Part shown: in pieces, positions 40,100 to 49,698 of the stretch | Numbering within the stretch: position 1 is the first letter of the stretch | Layout: every line of letters starts with the position of its first letter | Translations under genes and position numbers: made by a program | NCBI RefSeq assembly: GCF_025143985.1 | Contig: NZ_CP083564.1 | Coordinates: 1,985,501-2,049,500, forward strand | Direction: 5' to 3' | DNA: 64,000 bases | From: Sulfitobacter sp. W027 | Lineage (GTDB): Bacteria; Pseudomonadota; Alphaproteobacteria; Rhodobacterales; Rhodobacteraceae | The notes under the pieces: model-generated | What the model saw: only the letters and a program-made list of their open reading frames with translations | The model's database searches: none | Told to the model about the DNA's origin: nothing

Positions 40100-41943
40100 T
40101 GCATCGACTGATGAAAAAGCTCAATAGTGACGGCGCGCCAAGTGGACCGGCGCAGACGGTTCCGCTCGATTTCATCGGTGCTAGCAACATAAGTTCGGTA
40201 CTCTTGGCGCACGGTTTTAGCATCCAAATAATTGGTCCATGCTCCGCCGGATTCGACGATATCGCGCACCGGCTCTTGTGCGGCGACGCGCAGCCAGTGG
40301 TCGTGCACTGCCGGAATGAGGCTTTTCTTTTGCTGCATTGCTATCTTTTCGGGGAACAGCCCGTCAAACGCCTTACGATGATGATGCTTATATAGCCCTT
40401 GTGAAAACTTTTCGTGCCAAGGCAAACGGGCCGCATAGGAAATGATACGCGGGTCCAGATAGGGGAACCGATTTTCCACCCCCCAGGCAATTCCCAACTG
40501 CGCCTCGTAATGCAAAAACGACTGGGTGAAGGTCCGGATCAATATCGCGGCATTCCGCCCATCGAAGCAATCCAGTCTCGCGATCCGTGGTCGCACGGGG
40601 CGACCTCCACGCAAATTAAATTCCTGTGCCAAGCCGGGATCAACCCAAGCAGGTGGTTTCGGTGGCGGCCGCATACTACGGAATGGGTCGTGAACATGTT
40701 CGCGGAACACGCCGAAACGCGACAAGTCCTGTCGCATCGCATTGACCTTGCTGGCGGCAGTAACCTCTGACCAGAACGTAGCCAATTGCCCGCGCACCAA
40801 AAGGTCACGCAGAAAGCCCATGTTTAAGCCCCCGAGCGCTTCATCCGCGCCAAGGCCGCCGAACACCTGATGCATTCCGGCATCCGCGACGGATTGCTTC
40901 AGCAACATAAACACCGCAGGTGACGGGCTGAATAACGGCGCTTCAAGCTGCGAATGAGTCTTACGCATGACGTCAAAAATGGCCTTCTCGTCAGGGATTA
41001 CCCAACGTGGGTTTGCCCTTATGTCATCCAATACCGATCGAACGTTTTCACTTTCGTCCGCACCCTGCCCTAAATTCCCCAGCGAAATTGTGTTCAGAGC
41101 GGTATCCGGACCCACATGCTGCGACAGCAGTAAGGCGATAGCGGGTGAATCCAGCCCGCCCGATAAGGTGACACCGGTGGTATCGGGGTTGGTAGATTGG
41201 GTTGCGATGACTTCAGCTAGCAAGGCGCGATACGCCGCCGGGTCCGGATTAGTGAACTTATCTTCCGCGAAATAGGTGGCAATGTCAAAATAGGCACGTT
41301 GTTCAACGGAATTTTCGGTAATCTGCAGCAAATGGCCGGGCAGAACTCTGGAAACGTCGTTAAAATAGGTTTCTGTAGTGCCGCACGCATCAGACACCGA
41401 CACGTCCTCTACCAAAAACTGTGCGATCCGACCTCTGTTCGCACCGCTGCGTTGACCGTCCATCGTGATCAGGGAACGTGCAGTGTTCCCCAAGCCAACC
41501 CCGCCCTTGCCGGCCCGCCAATAAAGTGGCTGAGAACCCATTTGATCCCGCGCCACGATTGCATGGCCGCATTTGCGATCAATTAGCACAAACACTGCAT
41601 GGCTGCGCAATGATTGCAGCCACTGGTCCGACTTGCCATCGTATAACGCTAGGATTTGTACAGCGATCTGATCGCGAGACTGGCCGGCAGTTGATTGTCC
41701 TGACACTTCGAACACTGGACCGAAAACCGTCAGTGCTGCGCCGCGTTCTTCATCTAGAGCCTGTCCGGGATGCTGATCCTCGGCCCCCTTCCGTCCAGCA
41801 AAGGCCCACGCAAGACCAGGTCGGACATCAGCAATCCGGATCGGGTCGAAGGCAAGTGATAGTGTATCAAGAAACCGGTCCGCATATTCGAGTGGTGGTT
41901 TAGTGTTAAAGTCGAAAGGTACCCAAAGAGAAAATGCGGTCAT
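40096..41943 (-). CDS. Asparagine-synthase-like amidotransferase lacking the glutaminase Cys
   Basis: 615 aa. The ATG with CGGAG upstream gives MTAFSLWVPF, so the N-terminal class II glutaminase domain has no catalytic Cys2. The domain is still present in outline (FVLIDRKCGHAIVARDQMGSQPLYW). The C-terminal synthetase domain keeps the pyrophosphate loop SGGLDS (261-266), QVFGGLGADEALGG and GVENRFPYLDPRIISYAARLPWHEKFSQGLYKHHHRKA. It may use free ammonia, or a different amine, to amidate a uronic acid or peptide. It is the first gene of a three-gene operon with the flippase. Confidence 0.82.
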   Translation of the reverse strand: MTAFSLWVPFDFNTKPPLEYADRFLDTLSLAFDPIRIADVRPGLAWAFAGRKGAEDQHPGQALDEERGAALTVFGPVFEVSGQSTAGQSRDQIAVQILALYDGKSDQWLQSLRSHAVFVLIDRKCGHAIVARDQMGSQPLYWRAGKGGVGLGNTARSLITMDGQRSGANRGRIAQFLVEDVSVSDACGTTETYFNDVSRVLPGHLLQITENSVEQRAYFDIATYFAEDKFTNPDPAAYRALLAEVIATQSTNPDTTGVTLSGGLDSPAIALLLSQHVGPDTALNTISLGNLGQGADESENVRSVLDDIRANPRWVIPDEKAIFDVMRKTHSQLEAPLFSPSPAVFMLLKQSVADAGMHQVFGGLGADEALGGLNMGFLRDLLVRGQLATFWSEVTAASKVNAMRQDLSRFGVFREHVHDPFRSMRPPPKPPAWVDPGLAQEFNLRGGRPVRPRIARLDCFDGRNAAILIRTFTQSFLHYEAQLGIAWGVENRFPYLDPRIISYAARLPWHEKFSQGLYKHHHRKAFDGLFPEKIAMQQKKSLIPAVHDHWLRVAAQEPVRDIVESGGAWTNYLDAKTVRQEYRTYVASTDEIERNRLRRSTWRAVTIELFHQSMQ

Positions 41944-42194
41944 AGTAAACTCCGAAGTAACAGCCGTGAGAAAACACAACAAAGATAACAGTGAGTATCG
42001 TTAAACGGGTTCTCGGGATGGTAACCGCATACCGCCCTTTGAGGAAGCTTTTGTTGCGACGGTCGCTATGCACCCTCCGGAATTTAATAGTCAGGATGAT
42101 GTTATTCGCATACTGTGAAGACATTATTCCTATTGCAATCTGCATTTGACTGCCTGTGCGCGTCACATTTCGCGCCCGCCCCGGAGGGACCCGA

Positions 42195-43385
42195 TTGACC
42201 GTGTCTGCCGAACTTCATCGCCCCACCCTTGCTCCGCAGTTAACTGCGCGAGAACTGGATGTGAGTACGCTATCCGATGCTCAATTAGTAGACTGGCGCG
42301 ACCTTACGCAGCAAAGCGGGTCCGGTGCGTTTTTCGCATCTCCAATGTTTGTACGCACGTTTGCTTCAGTCTTCTCTGACCGTACCTCTATATCAATCCT
42401 GTGCTTTTACGATACCGAAAACAGAATGTGTGGACTGGTGCCGTTGATGCGGAACAGGGTACGGCGCGGGCCTTCGTTCAATACGCGCTATAGCTATCAA
42501 GATGCGGACTACGACCTTCTGCAGGCCCCTCCCCCAAAGCTCTCCCTGCCCGCCGCCCAGCTTTCAACGCCACTGGGGTTGGAACCTACTGCGCTTAGGT
42601 CAGAAATTCTGGCCGCGCCCGAAATGTATCAAACTATTGTGAAAGCAATTCCTGCTGCGATCGCAGATTTGAATGGCTGGAACCTCGGTGTTTTCGTATT
42701 GGACGACGATGATTGTTCAGCTTTTGCACAAGGCCCGTTACGGACCCTGAAAAGGCCGCTGGACCGCAATCTAAAATTCGTGTCGAAAGTTCAGCCCGCC
42801 GACGCCTTTGTTGCGCTACAGAACCAGAAATTTCGTCAGAATGTCCGCCGTTCAGTTAAGTTCTCAAAGAATGCGGGGGCAACATTCGAAATAATTCGCG
42901 GCGCTGAAGATGTACTGCCCGCTATGATTGAATTAGACGATCTGGCCCGGCGTAGCTGGAAAAACATCAAAAATGGGGGTCGCGCGGTCAGTGAAGAAGT
43001 GTTGATTCCATTCAACGCCCGTCAAAATCAGTTCTTCATAAGTTTGATACAATTGGACGAGGCCGAACCCGTGATGGTCGCGGCGCGCATCGACGGGGTG
43101 ATGATTTCCGCGATGCTAATGTCGCTGCATTGTAACCGCTTGCTGACATTCCTAATTTACTCGGACGTAGAGCACGCGCGACTGGGCATCGGACGGTTGA
43201 CGCTCCATACAGCGATAGATTTCGCGCATGCAGAAGGCGTCGACGAAATAGACTATAATTCTAATGCTTCATGGACAATCCCCTATTCAGACCGGGTATC
43301 GAAGCGTAGCAACATGATATTTACCGCTCCTTCGCTTGCTGGACGATGGCGGCACGAATTGGCCAAACGTCTGGCGCACGATTAG
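42195..43385 (+). CDS. CelD-like GNAT acyltransferase
   Basis: 396-aa protein of the CelD/FemAB-like GNAT family. TTG is chosen as start because GGAGGG lies six bases upstream; a GTG at 42156 lacks a ribosome site. Core stretches are LQNQKFRQNVRRSVKFSKNAGATFEII, MIELDDLARRSWKNIKNGGRAV and ARLGIGRLTLHTAIDFAHAEGVDEIDYN (acyl-CoA-binding half). It lies divergent from the amidotransferase across a 250-bp gap in which no gene is seen. It is the second such protein in the locus. Confidence 0.68.
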   Translation: MTVSAELHRPTLAPQLTARELDVSTLSDAQLVDWRDLTQQSGSGAFFASPMFVRTFASVFSDRTSISILCFYDTENRMCGLVPLMRNRVRRGPSFNTRYSYQDADYDLLQAPPPKLSLPAAQLSTPLGLEPTALRSEILAAPEMYQTIVKAIPAAIADLNGWNLGVFVLDDDDCSAFAQGPLRTLKRPLDRNLKFVSKVQPADAFVALQNQKFRQNVRRSVKFSKNAGATFEIIRGAEDVLPAMIELDDLARRSWKNIKNGGRAVSEEVLIPFNARQNQFFISLIQLDEAEPVMVAARIDGVMISAMLMSLHCNRLLTFLIYSDVEHARLGIGRLTLHTAIDFAHAEGVDEIDYNSNASWTIPYSDRVSKRSNMIFTAPSLAGRWRHELAKRLAHD

Positions 43386-43398
43386 GCCGGAAGCCCAT

Positions 43399-44457
43399 TC
43401 AGTGCGCAAGTACTCGGCGCAAATAACGCGCGGCATGACCGCGCAGCGTGGGGCGGTAGATCCGCAGCGTCTGATGGCTTGTCTCACCCGAAGCACAGCG
43501 CTTATAGATTTCCGTCTTCCCATTGAAATCGAGCCGCCGGAAACCGCGCGTAGCAATATCGCGCACCGCAAAATCAAAGAGAACCAAGCCCGGAGACATT
43601 TCACGTAGGGAATAGTTATAGTTCATAGTGTGCAAATAGGCGACATTATCGTGTTCTAAATACCGCAAGCTAGCAATGGGCCGATCATCGAGAAACAATA
43701 GGAAGAGCGCCCCGTTATCCACCAGACGGCGGTGAAAATCCCAATCTTGCGGCTTGTTCCCAACCGCATGGGCATCATGGCCCTGCCAACTGGTCGCAAC
43801 AATATCGCGCCACACTTGCATTGAATTAGTGATTAGACCCCCAGTCAGGCGTACGAGTCGCAGTTCTCCTATCGCTTCTAAGTTGCGGCGGCGCTTTCGA
43901 AAGTGCCGCCGCTGCTGCCCAGACAGACTCGCCCAAAATGCGTCATAGCCGCCATTAAAGTCAGAATGCATTAACAACCGCCCCTCCTGCGGCATGTCAG
44001 CGTGAAGTCCCGCCCTAGCGGCAGCCGCTTGCATCTGCGCGATCTTACCACTGTCGCTTGGTAGGTTCTGAAACAACAAACTGTCGCTTGGCATGGCGCG
44101 CAGGAGCGCTTCCAGCAGCACGCCACTGGAAGCCGCGCCTTCCGGTATCAGCAGCGTGTTGCGCAGTGTATGAGCGCAGCGCAAAAACCCGGTTTCGCGC
44201 AGAGTAGCTTTGCCGCGCTGCATCGTGAGCGCGGCAATAGGCATCAGGCCAACGATGCGTCCCCCGGCTTCAAGTGCAATTACCTGTGGCTCTGCCGGAC
44301 CAAAAGCTTCAAACAGGGCGCGCTGGAACGACAGGGTGGAATACACTGTCGCAAAAGGGTCTGCTGCCACCAGATCGTGCCACGGCGATTCAAGAGTATC
44401 ATCCGACAAAGAAATCCTGCGGGCTGTAATTGTTTCAGTTGAACCATAAGATATCAT
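43399..44457 (-). CDS. CelD-like GNAT acyltransferase
   Basis: 352-aa third member of the CelD-like family in this locus. Typical sequences: VYSTLSFQRALFEAFGPAEPQVIALEAGGRIVGLMPIA, then ASLSGQQRRHFRKRRRNLEAIG (basic helix that starts the second GNAT domain), LFLDDRPIASLRYLEHDN and EMSPGLVLFDFAVRDIATRGFRRLDFN. It is convergent with the second member (13-bp gap) and lies 6 bp downstream of the priming glycosyltransferase on the same strand. Substrates are unknown. Confidence 0.7.
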   Translation of the reverse strand: MISYGSTETITARRISLSDDTLESPWHDLVAADPFATVYSTLSFQRALFEAFGPAEPQVIALEAGGRIVGLMPIAALTMQRGKATLRETGFLRCAHTLRNTLLIPEGAASSGVLLEALLRAMPSDSLLFQNLPSDSGKIAQMQAAAARAGLHADMPQEGRLLMHSDFNGGYDAFWASLSGQQRRHFRKRRRNLEAIGELRLVRLTGGLITNSMQVWRDIVATSWQGHDAHAVGNKPQDWDFHRRLVDNGALFLLFLDDRPIASLRYLEHDNVAYLHTMNYNYSLREMSPGLVLFDFAVRDIATRGFRRLDFNGKTEIYKRCASGETSHQTLRIYRPTLRGHAARYLRRVLAH

Positions 44458-44463
44458 TCCAGT

Positions 44464-45147
44464 TTAACCCGCTGCCTTGCCCGACACTAAATCGACAATT
44501 GTGCGCCATACGATCCATGCGTCCAGCCGCAGAGAGTGATTACGAATATACTCAAGATCCAAATCAAGCCGGCGCTGCAGCGCGGCTTTGCTGTCGACCG
44601 CGCCGCGGGAACCACTGATCTGCGCCAAACCGGTGATCCCCGGTTTCACGCTATGGCGTAGGTGGTAGTCGTCGATCAACTCAGCGCATAATGTTCCGTC
44701 CACCCGCATGCCGCAGGGATGCGCGCGCGGCCCAACTAATGCCATGTGACCCAGCAATACATTCGCCAATTGGGGCAATTCATCTACCGATGTGCGGCGC
44801 AGAAATGCGCCCACGCGCGTAATACGCGGATCGCAATCTTCGGTCTGACGCCCGCCGCTGATGTCCGTCGTATCATTACGCATGGTCCGGAACTTAAAAG
44901 TACCGAACGGTTTGCCGTCCTTACCAAAACGTGGCTGGACAAAAATGACCGGCCCTGGGCTGTTGATCCGAACTGCGATGGCGATGAGTGCCAGCGGTAG
45001 CCCTAAAATTATAAGTCCTGCAAGGCAACAGCTGCGCTCGACGACCTCTTTAGCGAACAACGGTATCACAGCTCTTCGAGATGACTGACTTGGAAATTGG
45101 TCGTCCAGAATTATCTCATTGTCGGTTTTGGTGTATTTAACTTCCAT
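44464..45147 (-). CDS. Priming sugar-phosphate transferase (WcaJ/PglC-like)
   Basis: 227-aa bacterial sugar transferase that puts the first sugar phosphate on undecaprenyl phosphate. It has one membrane helix (SCCLAGLIILGLPLALIAIAVRI) followed by the family core SPGPVIFVQPRFGKDGKPFGTFKFRTMR, RRTSVDELPQLANVLLGHMALVGPRA and VKPGITGLAQISGSRG, carrying the catalytic Asp-Glu pair and Arg residues. The ATG with G-rich ribosome site is chosen; an upstream in-frame ATG adds 30 atypical residues. It starts assembly of the repeat unit. Confidence 0.9.
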   Translation of the reverse strand: MEVKYTKTDNEIILDDQFPSQSSRRAVIPLFAKEVVERSCCLAGLIILGLPLALIAIAVRINSPGPVIFVQPRFGKDGKPFGTFKFRTMRNDTTDISGGRQTEDCDPRITRVGAFLRRTSVDELPQLANVLLGHMALVGPRAHPCGMRVDGTLCAELIDDYHLRHSVKPGITGLAQISGSRGAVDSKAALQRRLDLDLEYIRNHSLRLDAWIVWRTIVDLVSGKAAG

Positions 45148-45369
45148 CACCCCACCCCCCGTACAAATTATTCCGCACCTTAGCACAAAAATACTGGAAT
45201 CGCGAAGCGCACTGACTGACCAAGCGTCTAATGCCATGAAGCTAGTCAGCTAAGCTTATTTTTGCTAAGTTCGTACAAATGCTAACGCCGACAATTATTA
45301 AGGTCGGTTGCTTCCGGTATTCGTTCATCGTTCTTCCTGCTTTGGCTTGCTTCAGGAACTATATTTGGA

Positions 45370-46194
45370 ATGGCCCTCATCGACCCGATCATTAGGCGGA
45401 TTAGACCGCATTGGGTACGTAGCGCGTTAAGTGTTGCGAAAGCCGGGTACGAGACTTTTGCTCCGATGCGTTTACTGACCCTTCCCGCGGGGCACTGGCT
45501 TAGCGTGGTGGCTCCGCACCCCGATGATGACGTCATTGGCTGCGGCGGGCTGATGGCGCTATGGTCTCAGGCAGATCGGCAAACGAATGTAGCTTTCTTG
45601 ACCGATGGCGAGATGGGGTCGGTGGAATCACGCGATAGCAATGCCACAGCCATAGACCGCACGGCCGCGCAGCGCGACATTGCCGTCCGCCGGCGAGGGG
45701 AGGCTGAAACTGCTTTGGGCAACTTTGCTGACACTACGGCACATTGGCTACGCGGTCCCGATGGGCGCCTCCATGAGAGCGAAGGGGATATTGCACTGGC
45801 CCTTGGCGCGCTATGGTGCCAGTGTCCGCCCGATCTAATTGCCGCCCCTTGCCCCTTAGACCGGCATGCCGACCACGCGGTCGCCGCCCGCATTGTAGCT
45901 CTTGCCGCAAAAAACGCCGATTTGCCCGAGCAAACGCCTGTCTGGGGCTATGAGGTCTGGAGCCCAACCACTGCGTCGGCTGTACTCAATATTACCGAAG
46001 TAGCATCACGCAAATGGGAGGCAATTAGTTGTCACCGTTCTCAATTGGAGACAACTGACTACCTCGCCGCTGTTAAGGGTTTAGGCACCTATAGAGCGGT
46101 TACTGCGGGGATTGGGCCTAACAGCATTGCCGAAGCCTACCGGGTCATGACCGTTCAAAGCTACGGCGCGCTTGCCCGACAACGAAGCGTTTGA
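45370..46194 (+). CDS. PIG-L family N-deacetylase
   Basis: 274-aa zinc deacetylase of the LmbE/PIG-L family. The metal motif is APHPDDDVIGCGG (His50, Asp53 region), with a later His in DRHADHAV. The family consensus HPDDE has Asp for Glu here. It probably removes N-acetyl groups from an amino sugar of the polysaccharide or of a nucleotide or lipid-linked intermediate. It is the first gene of a seven-gene plus-strand run with overlapping or closely spaced starts and stops. Confidence 0.82.
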   Translation: MALIDPIIRRIRPHWVRSALSVAKAGYETFAPMRLLTLPAGHWLSVVAPHPDDDVIGCGGLMALWSQADRQTNVAFLTDGEMGSVESRDSNATAIDRTAAQRDIAVRRRGEAETALGNFADTTAHWLRGPDGRLHESEGDIALALGALWCQCPPDLIAAPCPLDRHADHAVAARIVALAAKNADLPEQTPVWGYEVWSPTTASAVLNITEVASRKWEAISCHRSQLETTDYLAAVKGLGTYRAVTAGIGPNSIAEAYRVMTVQSYGALARQRSV

Positions 46195-46196
46195 CC

Positions 46197-47339
46197 ATGG
46201 GTCGCGTCCTCCAGATCACCGACAAGGGCCCCGGCAGTGGCGGCATCCGTCGCGTGGTTGAGGATCACGCTACTTTGTTGTCTGAAAAGGGGTGGGTTGT
46301 CACACGGCTGTTGCTAACTGCCGCGCAGTCCCGCGATCCGCACGAAGAGACCGCCCCCGTCCCCTTCGGCCAGCATGCGCGGGTACAGGCGGTCAGTCTG
46401 ACCACGCTGAAGCAAGCCGCACGCCATGCCGACATTATCCATTTGCATCTGGGGCTAACGGCGGTCACGCCAGACCTAATCCAACTGGCTGCAGACATTG
46501 CGCCTTTGGTGGTCAGCCTGCACGACATTGCACCGTTCGAAATTCCTTCAGAGCCCCCCCCCCCTCCTCAAACCCTGGCAAAACGGTTAGCGCGCTGGCG
46601 GCACCGCCCCGCCCGACGCGCGGTTTGGCAGGCTGTCTGCGATAACGCGACGATCATCCACGCGCCGAGCCGTTATCTTGCCGATCTCGCGCAGCAGGCC
46701 GGCGCACCAAGCGCCCGGCTGATAATCGTGCCGCATAGCGTCCCTCTCCCGCAAACGAGGCCTCCTGAGCTTGCCGATTGCCCACCACTGGTGGTTTACG
46801 CCGGCCTACTCTCTACACAAAAGGGCGCTCATTTGCTGCTGCCCTGCCTGTGCGCACTGCCAAGTGACACTAGGCTGGCAATTTGCGGGGACGGCCCGTT
46901 GGCCAACACAATCGCCCGTAGCCTCGCGCAACTTGATTTGGAAGAACGTGTTACCCTGACTGGGCGTATCGACCATGCAGAGGTGCTGGCATGGATGGGG
47001 CGAGCTCGCGTGGTGGTGCATCCTTCACTTATTCCGGAAGGCTTCGGGCTAACCATACTTGAGGCTATGATGCTTGGGCGTCCCGTCGCTGGCTTTGGCA
47101 AGGGAGCCACTGTTGACTGGTTGACCAACGACGTCACCGGCTTGGTCGCAGAACCTGCCAACGCAGATGCACTGGCCGGGGCTGTGGAGGTCCTGTTAAG
47201 AGATTTTGGCTTCGGTGCAAGGCTAGGCACCGCGGGAGCCGCAAGGGCCGCTGCTCTCTGTTCGCCCGATACGGTGCAAGAAGCGCTGATTAGATTGTAC
47301 CATACCGCTCTGGCGAGAGACAAGGTTCTGGTCTCATGA
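46197..47339 (+). CDS. Family 4-type glycosyltransferase with poly-C tract
   Basis: 380-aa retaining GT-B transferase. GSGGIRRVVEDHATLL is the N-terminal acceptor loop; VVYAGLLSTQKGAHLLL, HPSLIPEGFGLTILEAMMLGRPVAGF (EX7E motif) are in the donor half. The ATG is two bases after the upstream stop. Within the gene, 46554-46564 is an uninterrupted run of eleven C, encoding Pro residues in a linker (SEPPPPPQT). Slippage there would truncate the protein. Confidence 0.85.
   Translation: MGRVLQITDKGPGSGGIRRVVEDHATLLSEKGWVVTRLLLTAAQSRDPHEETAPVPFGQHARVQAVSLTTLKQAARHADIIHLHLGLTAVTPDLIQLAADIAPLVVSLHDIAPFEIPSEPPPPPQTLAKRLARWRHRPARRAVWQAVCDNATIIHAPSRYLADLAQQAGAPSARLIIVPHSVPLPQTRPPELADCPPLVVYAGLLSTQKGAHLLLPCLCALPSDTRLAICGDGPLANTIARSLAQLDLEERVTLTGRIDHAEVLAWMGRARVVVHPSLIPEGFGLTILEAMMLGRPVAGFGKGATVDWLTNDVTGLVAEPANADALAGAVEVLLRDFGFGARLGTAGAARAAALCSPDTVQEALIRLYHTALARDKVLVS
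46554..46564. repeat. C11 homopolymer inside glycosyltransferase gene
   Basis: Eleven consecutive C bases, in frame as written. Tracts of this length are prone to slipped-strand changes in other bacteria and can switch surface-sugar genes on and off. Confidence 0.95.
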
Positions 47340-48595
47340 ACTTCCTTATGCTCACCACTCTCGATGTACTGGGCCGCCGCAACAACCGCGAACACCACGT
47401 AATTGCGGCGGCCCGCCAGAGGTTTGATCAGGTCACCGTCGTGTTTCGCAAACGCGGCGCGGCAGATCGAAGATTTGGCGCGATGATGACAACCGACCGG
47501 ATGGCCGAAATAAAAGGCAATGTGACCTATATCGGTATCAACCCCTTGCTCAACCCGCCGGACGGTGCAGTGCGCGCTAGGACTCAATCGGAAGATAAGA
47601 ACGGAGGACACCTGCGAAGGGCAGTAGGTCACGCGATGGATAGTGCAGCAATCTTGCGCGACAAGATGACGATCCGTGCACTACATGATGCCGGGCTGTC
47701 AGTGACCGACAGTGCTCCGCTGGTGACTATGGCCCTTGGTCCTTGGGCTGCCAGAGCCGCGGAAAGATTAAGAAGTTCCGGGCATATCGGGCCCTACGTT
47801 TATGTCGACCGCGACTATGAACCAGGGTTCATGACGTCGCCCCTACGCAGGGCTTGGGCGATGGCACAGGAGCGGCGCGCTGTTCGGCAAGCTGACTTGA
47901 CGTTATGCATCGGACGTCGGCTGGCGGGGCGCTTTGAGAACATTCGGGGGTCCACTATCAAACTGTCCCCTACAGGCGTTGATTCGGGCTCTATTCCGCA
48001 GCGCAGCCGCAAAACCCCTTGCGCTAAGCTACTGTTCGTCGGTGAAGTTGCTCCCTATAGCGGGATTGAAGAAGCTATTGCCGCACTGCCCGCCATCGCG
48101 ACACATCAAGCGGACGCAGTTCTGCGGGTGATAGGACCGGTGCAGGATGGATATCGTGCCTACCTCGAACATCTTGCAGATGTGGCGGGTGTTCGGGATC
48201 GTATCTTTATAATGGGCAGTCGCGATCGCAGCGAGGTATTTCAAGAACTTGACCAGGCCGGGATCGGGCTTGCTGTCTTTCAACCCCATCCACTGCGCAT
48301 CCATGCGGCACCGCTTAAGGTGTTGGAATACATGGCGGCCGGCCTTCCTGTATTGGCGCTTGAGGGATCCGAAGCAGGCGATATCGTTACGGGTGCCGGA
48401 ATTGGGCTAGTCTGTGCCTGCACCCAAGCCGGGATTATGGATGGTGTGCTGCGACTGTTGGGTGACAGCGCGGGATACATTGCATTTTCACTTGCTGGCC
48501 CCCCCGCTGCTGCCGCCCGGGACTGGGCCAAAGTCATGCGAGACGAATTCGCGCTTATCGACAGCCTCTATCAGAATGGGCGCGGGACAGGATGA
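47336..48595 (+). CDS. Family 4-type glycosyltransferase
   Basis: 419-aa GT-B glycosyltransferase. The N-terminal half starts MNFLMLTTLDVLGRRNNREHHVIAAAR; the donor half contains KLLFVGEVAPYSGIEEAIAALP, RDRIFIMGSRDRSEVFQEL and HAAPLKVLEYMAAGLPVLALEGSEAGDIV (nucleotide-sugar binding). It overlaps both neighbours by four bases (ATGA). Sugar specificity is unknown. Confidence 0.83.
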   Translation: MNFLMLTTLDVLGRRNNREHHVIAAARQRFDQVTVVFRKRGAADRRFGAMMTTDRMAEIKGNVTYIGINPLLNPPDGAVRARTQSEDKNGGHLRRAVGHAMDSAAILRDKMTIRALHDAGLSVTDSAPLVTMALGPWAARAAERLRSSGHIGPYVYVDRDYEPGFMTSPLRRAWAMAQERRAVRQADLTLCIGRRLAGRFENIRGSTIKLSPTGVDSGSIPQRSRKTPCAKLLFVGEVAPYSGIEEAIAALPAIATHQADAVLRVIGPVQDGYRAYLEHLADVAGVRDRIFIMGSRDRSEVFQELDQAGIGLAVFQPHPLRIHAAPLKVLEYMAAGLPVLALEGSEAGDIVTGAGIGLVCACTQAGIMDGVLRLLGDSAGYIAFSLAGPPAAAARDWAKVMRDEFALIDSLYQNGRGTG

Positions 48596-49698
48596 CGGAT
48601 ACCCATATTCTCATTGATGCCATTAACGACAACGCAGATCCGCGAGGGCCGGATCGGTACCTGCTGGAATTGCTCCCGCATCTGCTATCCGTCGATCCAT
48701 CCACGCGGATCACCCTGCTCTATGCGCCATGGCAACGGGCTTTTTCTGCTCTAACCGCGATAGACCGATTGACCACAGTTGAAACCCCCACTCCACGCAA
48801 GCCGCTCGGACGGCTGATTTGGCACGCCACCTGCTTTGCCGGCATCGCGCATAGCCACGCCGCCGATGTGGTGTTCTTGCCTAATTTAATCTGGACACCT
48901 CGCCTACGGATACCCAGCGTCATAACTGCGCATGATTTGTTACACTTTCGTACGCCGGAAAAGTTTGGAACCGTCAAAGCGGCCATTCTGCGTCGGGTGA
49001 TCCGGCTCGCACTGGCTCGGGCTTCCCGTGTCATCGCCGTATCTCAATTTACCGCATCTGACGCTGAAACCTTTGCCGCCGTGCCACGCGACAAACTGCG
49101 CGTTGTGCTTGAAGGCGGGCCCGATCCACGCCCCCGCGATAAAGCTGCTGTCGAACGTCGGTTCCTATTCGTGGGCAAAGTCGAACGCAGCAAAGGCATC
49201 AACACCTTGATTGACGCGTTCATAGCCAGCGAAAGGCTTGCGCAGGCCGGCTATGGGCTAGTCATAGTCGGACCACCTGGCAATGCATCCAGCGATATCG
49301 CCGCCCGTCTGAACGCACTTGATCCTGTCGACCGCGCGCGTATTGACCTACCGGGATTCGTGCCAGAAACCACGCTTGAACACCTATACCTGACATCGCG
49401 GGCCTTCGTCTTTCCATCCGTCTCCGAAGGGTTTGGGCTTGTCCTACTCGAAGCGATGGCGCGCGGTGCTCCAGTGATCGCCGCTAATGCAACCTCCTTG
49501 CCTGAGGTGCTGGGCGATGCGGGGCTTTTGGTTCCGCCAAATGATAGCACGCGACTGCGCCTCGCTATGGAAAGGCTGGCGTTTGATGATGCGCTCTGTG
49601 ACGATTTACATGACAAAGGGCGTGCACGACTTGCCTGTTTCGCTTGGGAAAAGGCAGGGCGCGAGACATCGCAAGTGTTGCAGGAGTTTATGCAATGA
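48592..49698 (+). CDS. Family 4-type glycosyltransferase
   Basis: 368-aa GT-B transferase similar to mannosyl- or rhamnosyl-transferases of exopolysaccharide loci. Features: VITAHDLLHFRTPEKF, ASRVIAVSQFTASDAETF, RRFLFVGKVERSKGINTLIDAF, YLTSRAFVFPSVSEGFGLVLLEAMARGAPVIAAN (EX7E) and LPEVLGDAGLLVPP. Overlaps link it to the genes on either side. Confidence 0.87.
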   Translation: MTDTHILIDAINDNADPRGPDRYLLELLPHLLSVDPSTRITLLYAPWQRAFSALTAIDRLTTVETPTPRKPLGRLIWHATCFAGIAHSHAADVVFLPNLIWTPRLRIPSVITAHDLLHFRTPEKFGTVKAAILRRVIRLALARASRVIAVSQFTASDAETFAAVPRDKLRVVLEGGPDPRPRDKAAVERRFLFVGKVERSKGINTLIDAFIASERLAQAGYGLVIVGPPGNASSDIAARLNALDPVDRARIDLPGFVPETTLEHLYLTSRAFVFPSVSEGFGLVLLEAMARGAPVIAANATSLPEVLGDAGLLVPPNDSTRLRLAMERLAFDDALCDDLHDKGRARLACFAWEKAGRETSQVLQEFMQ

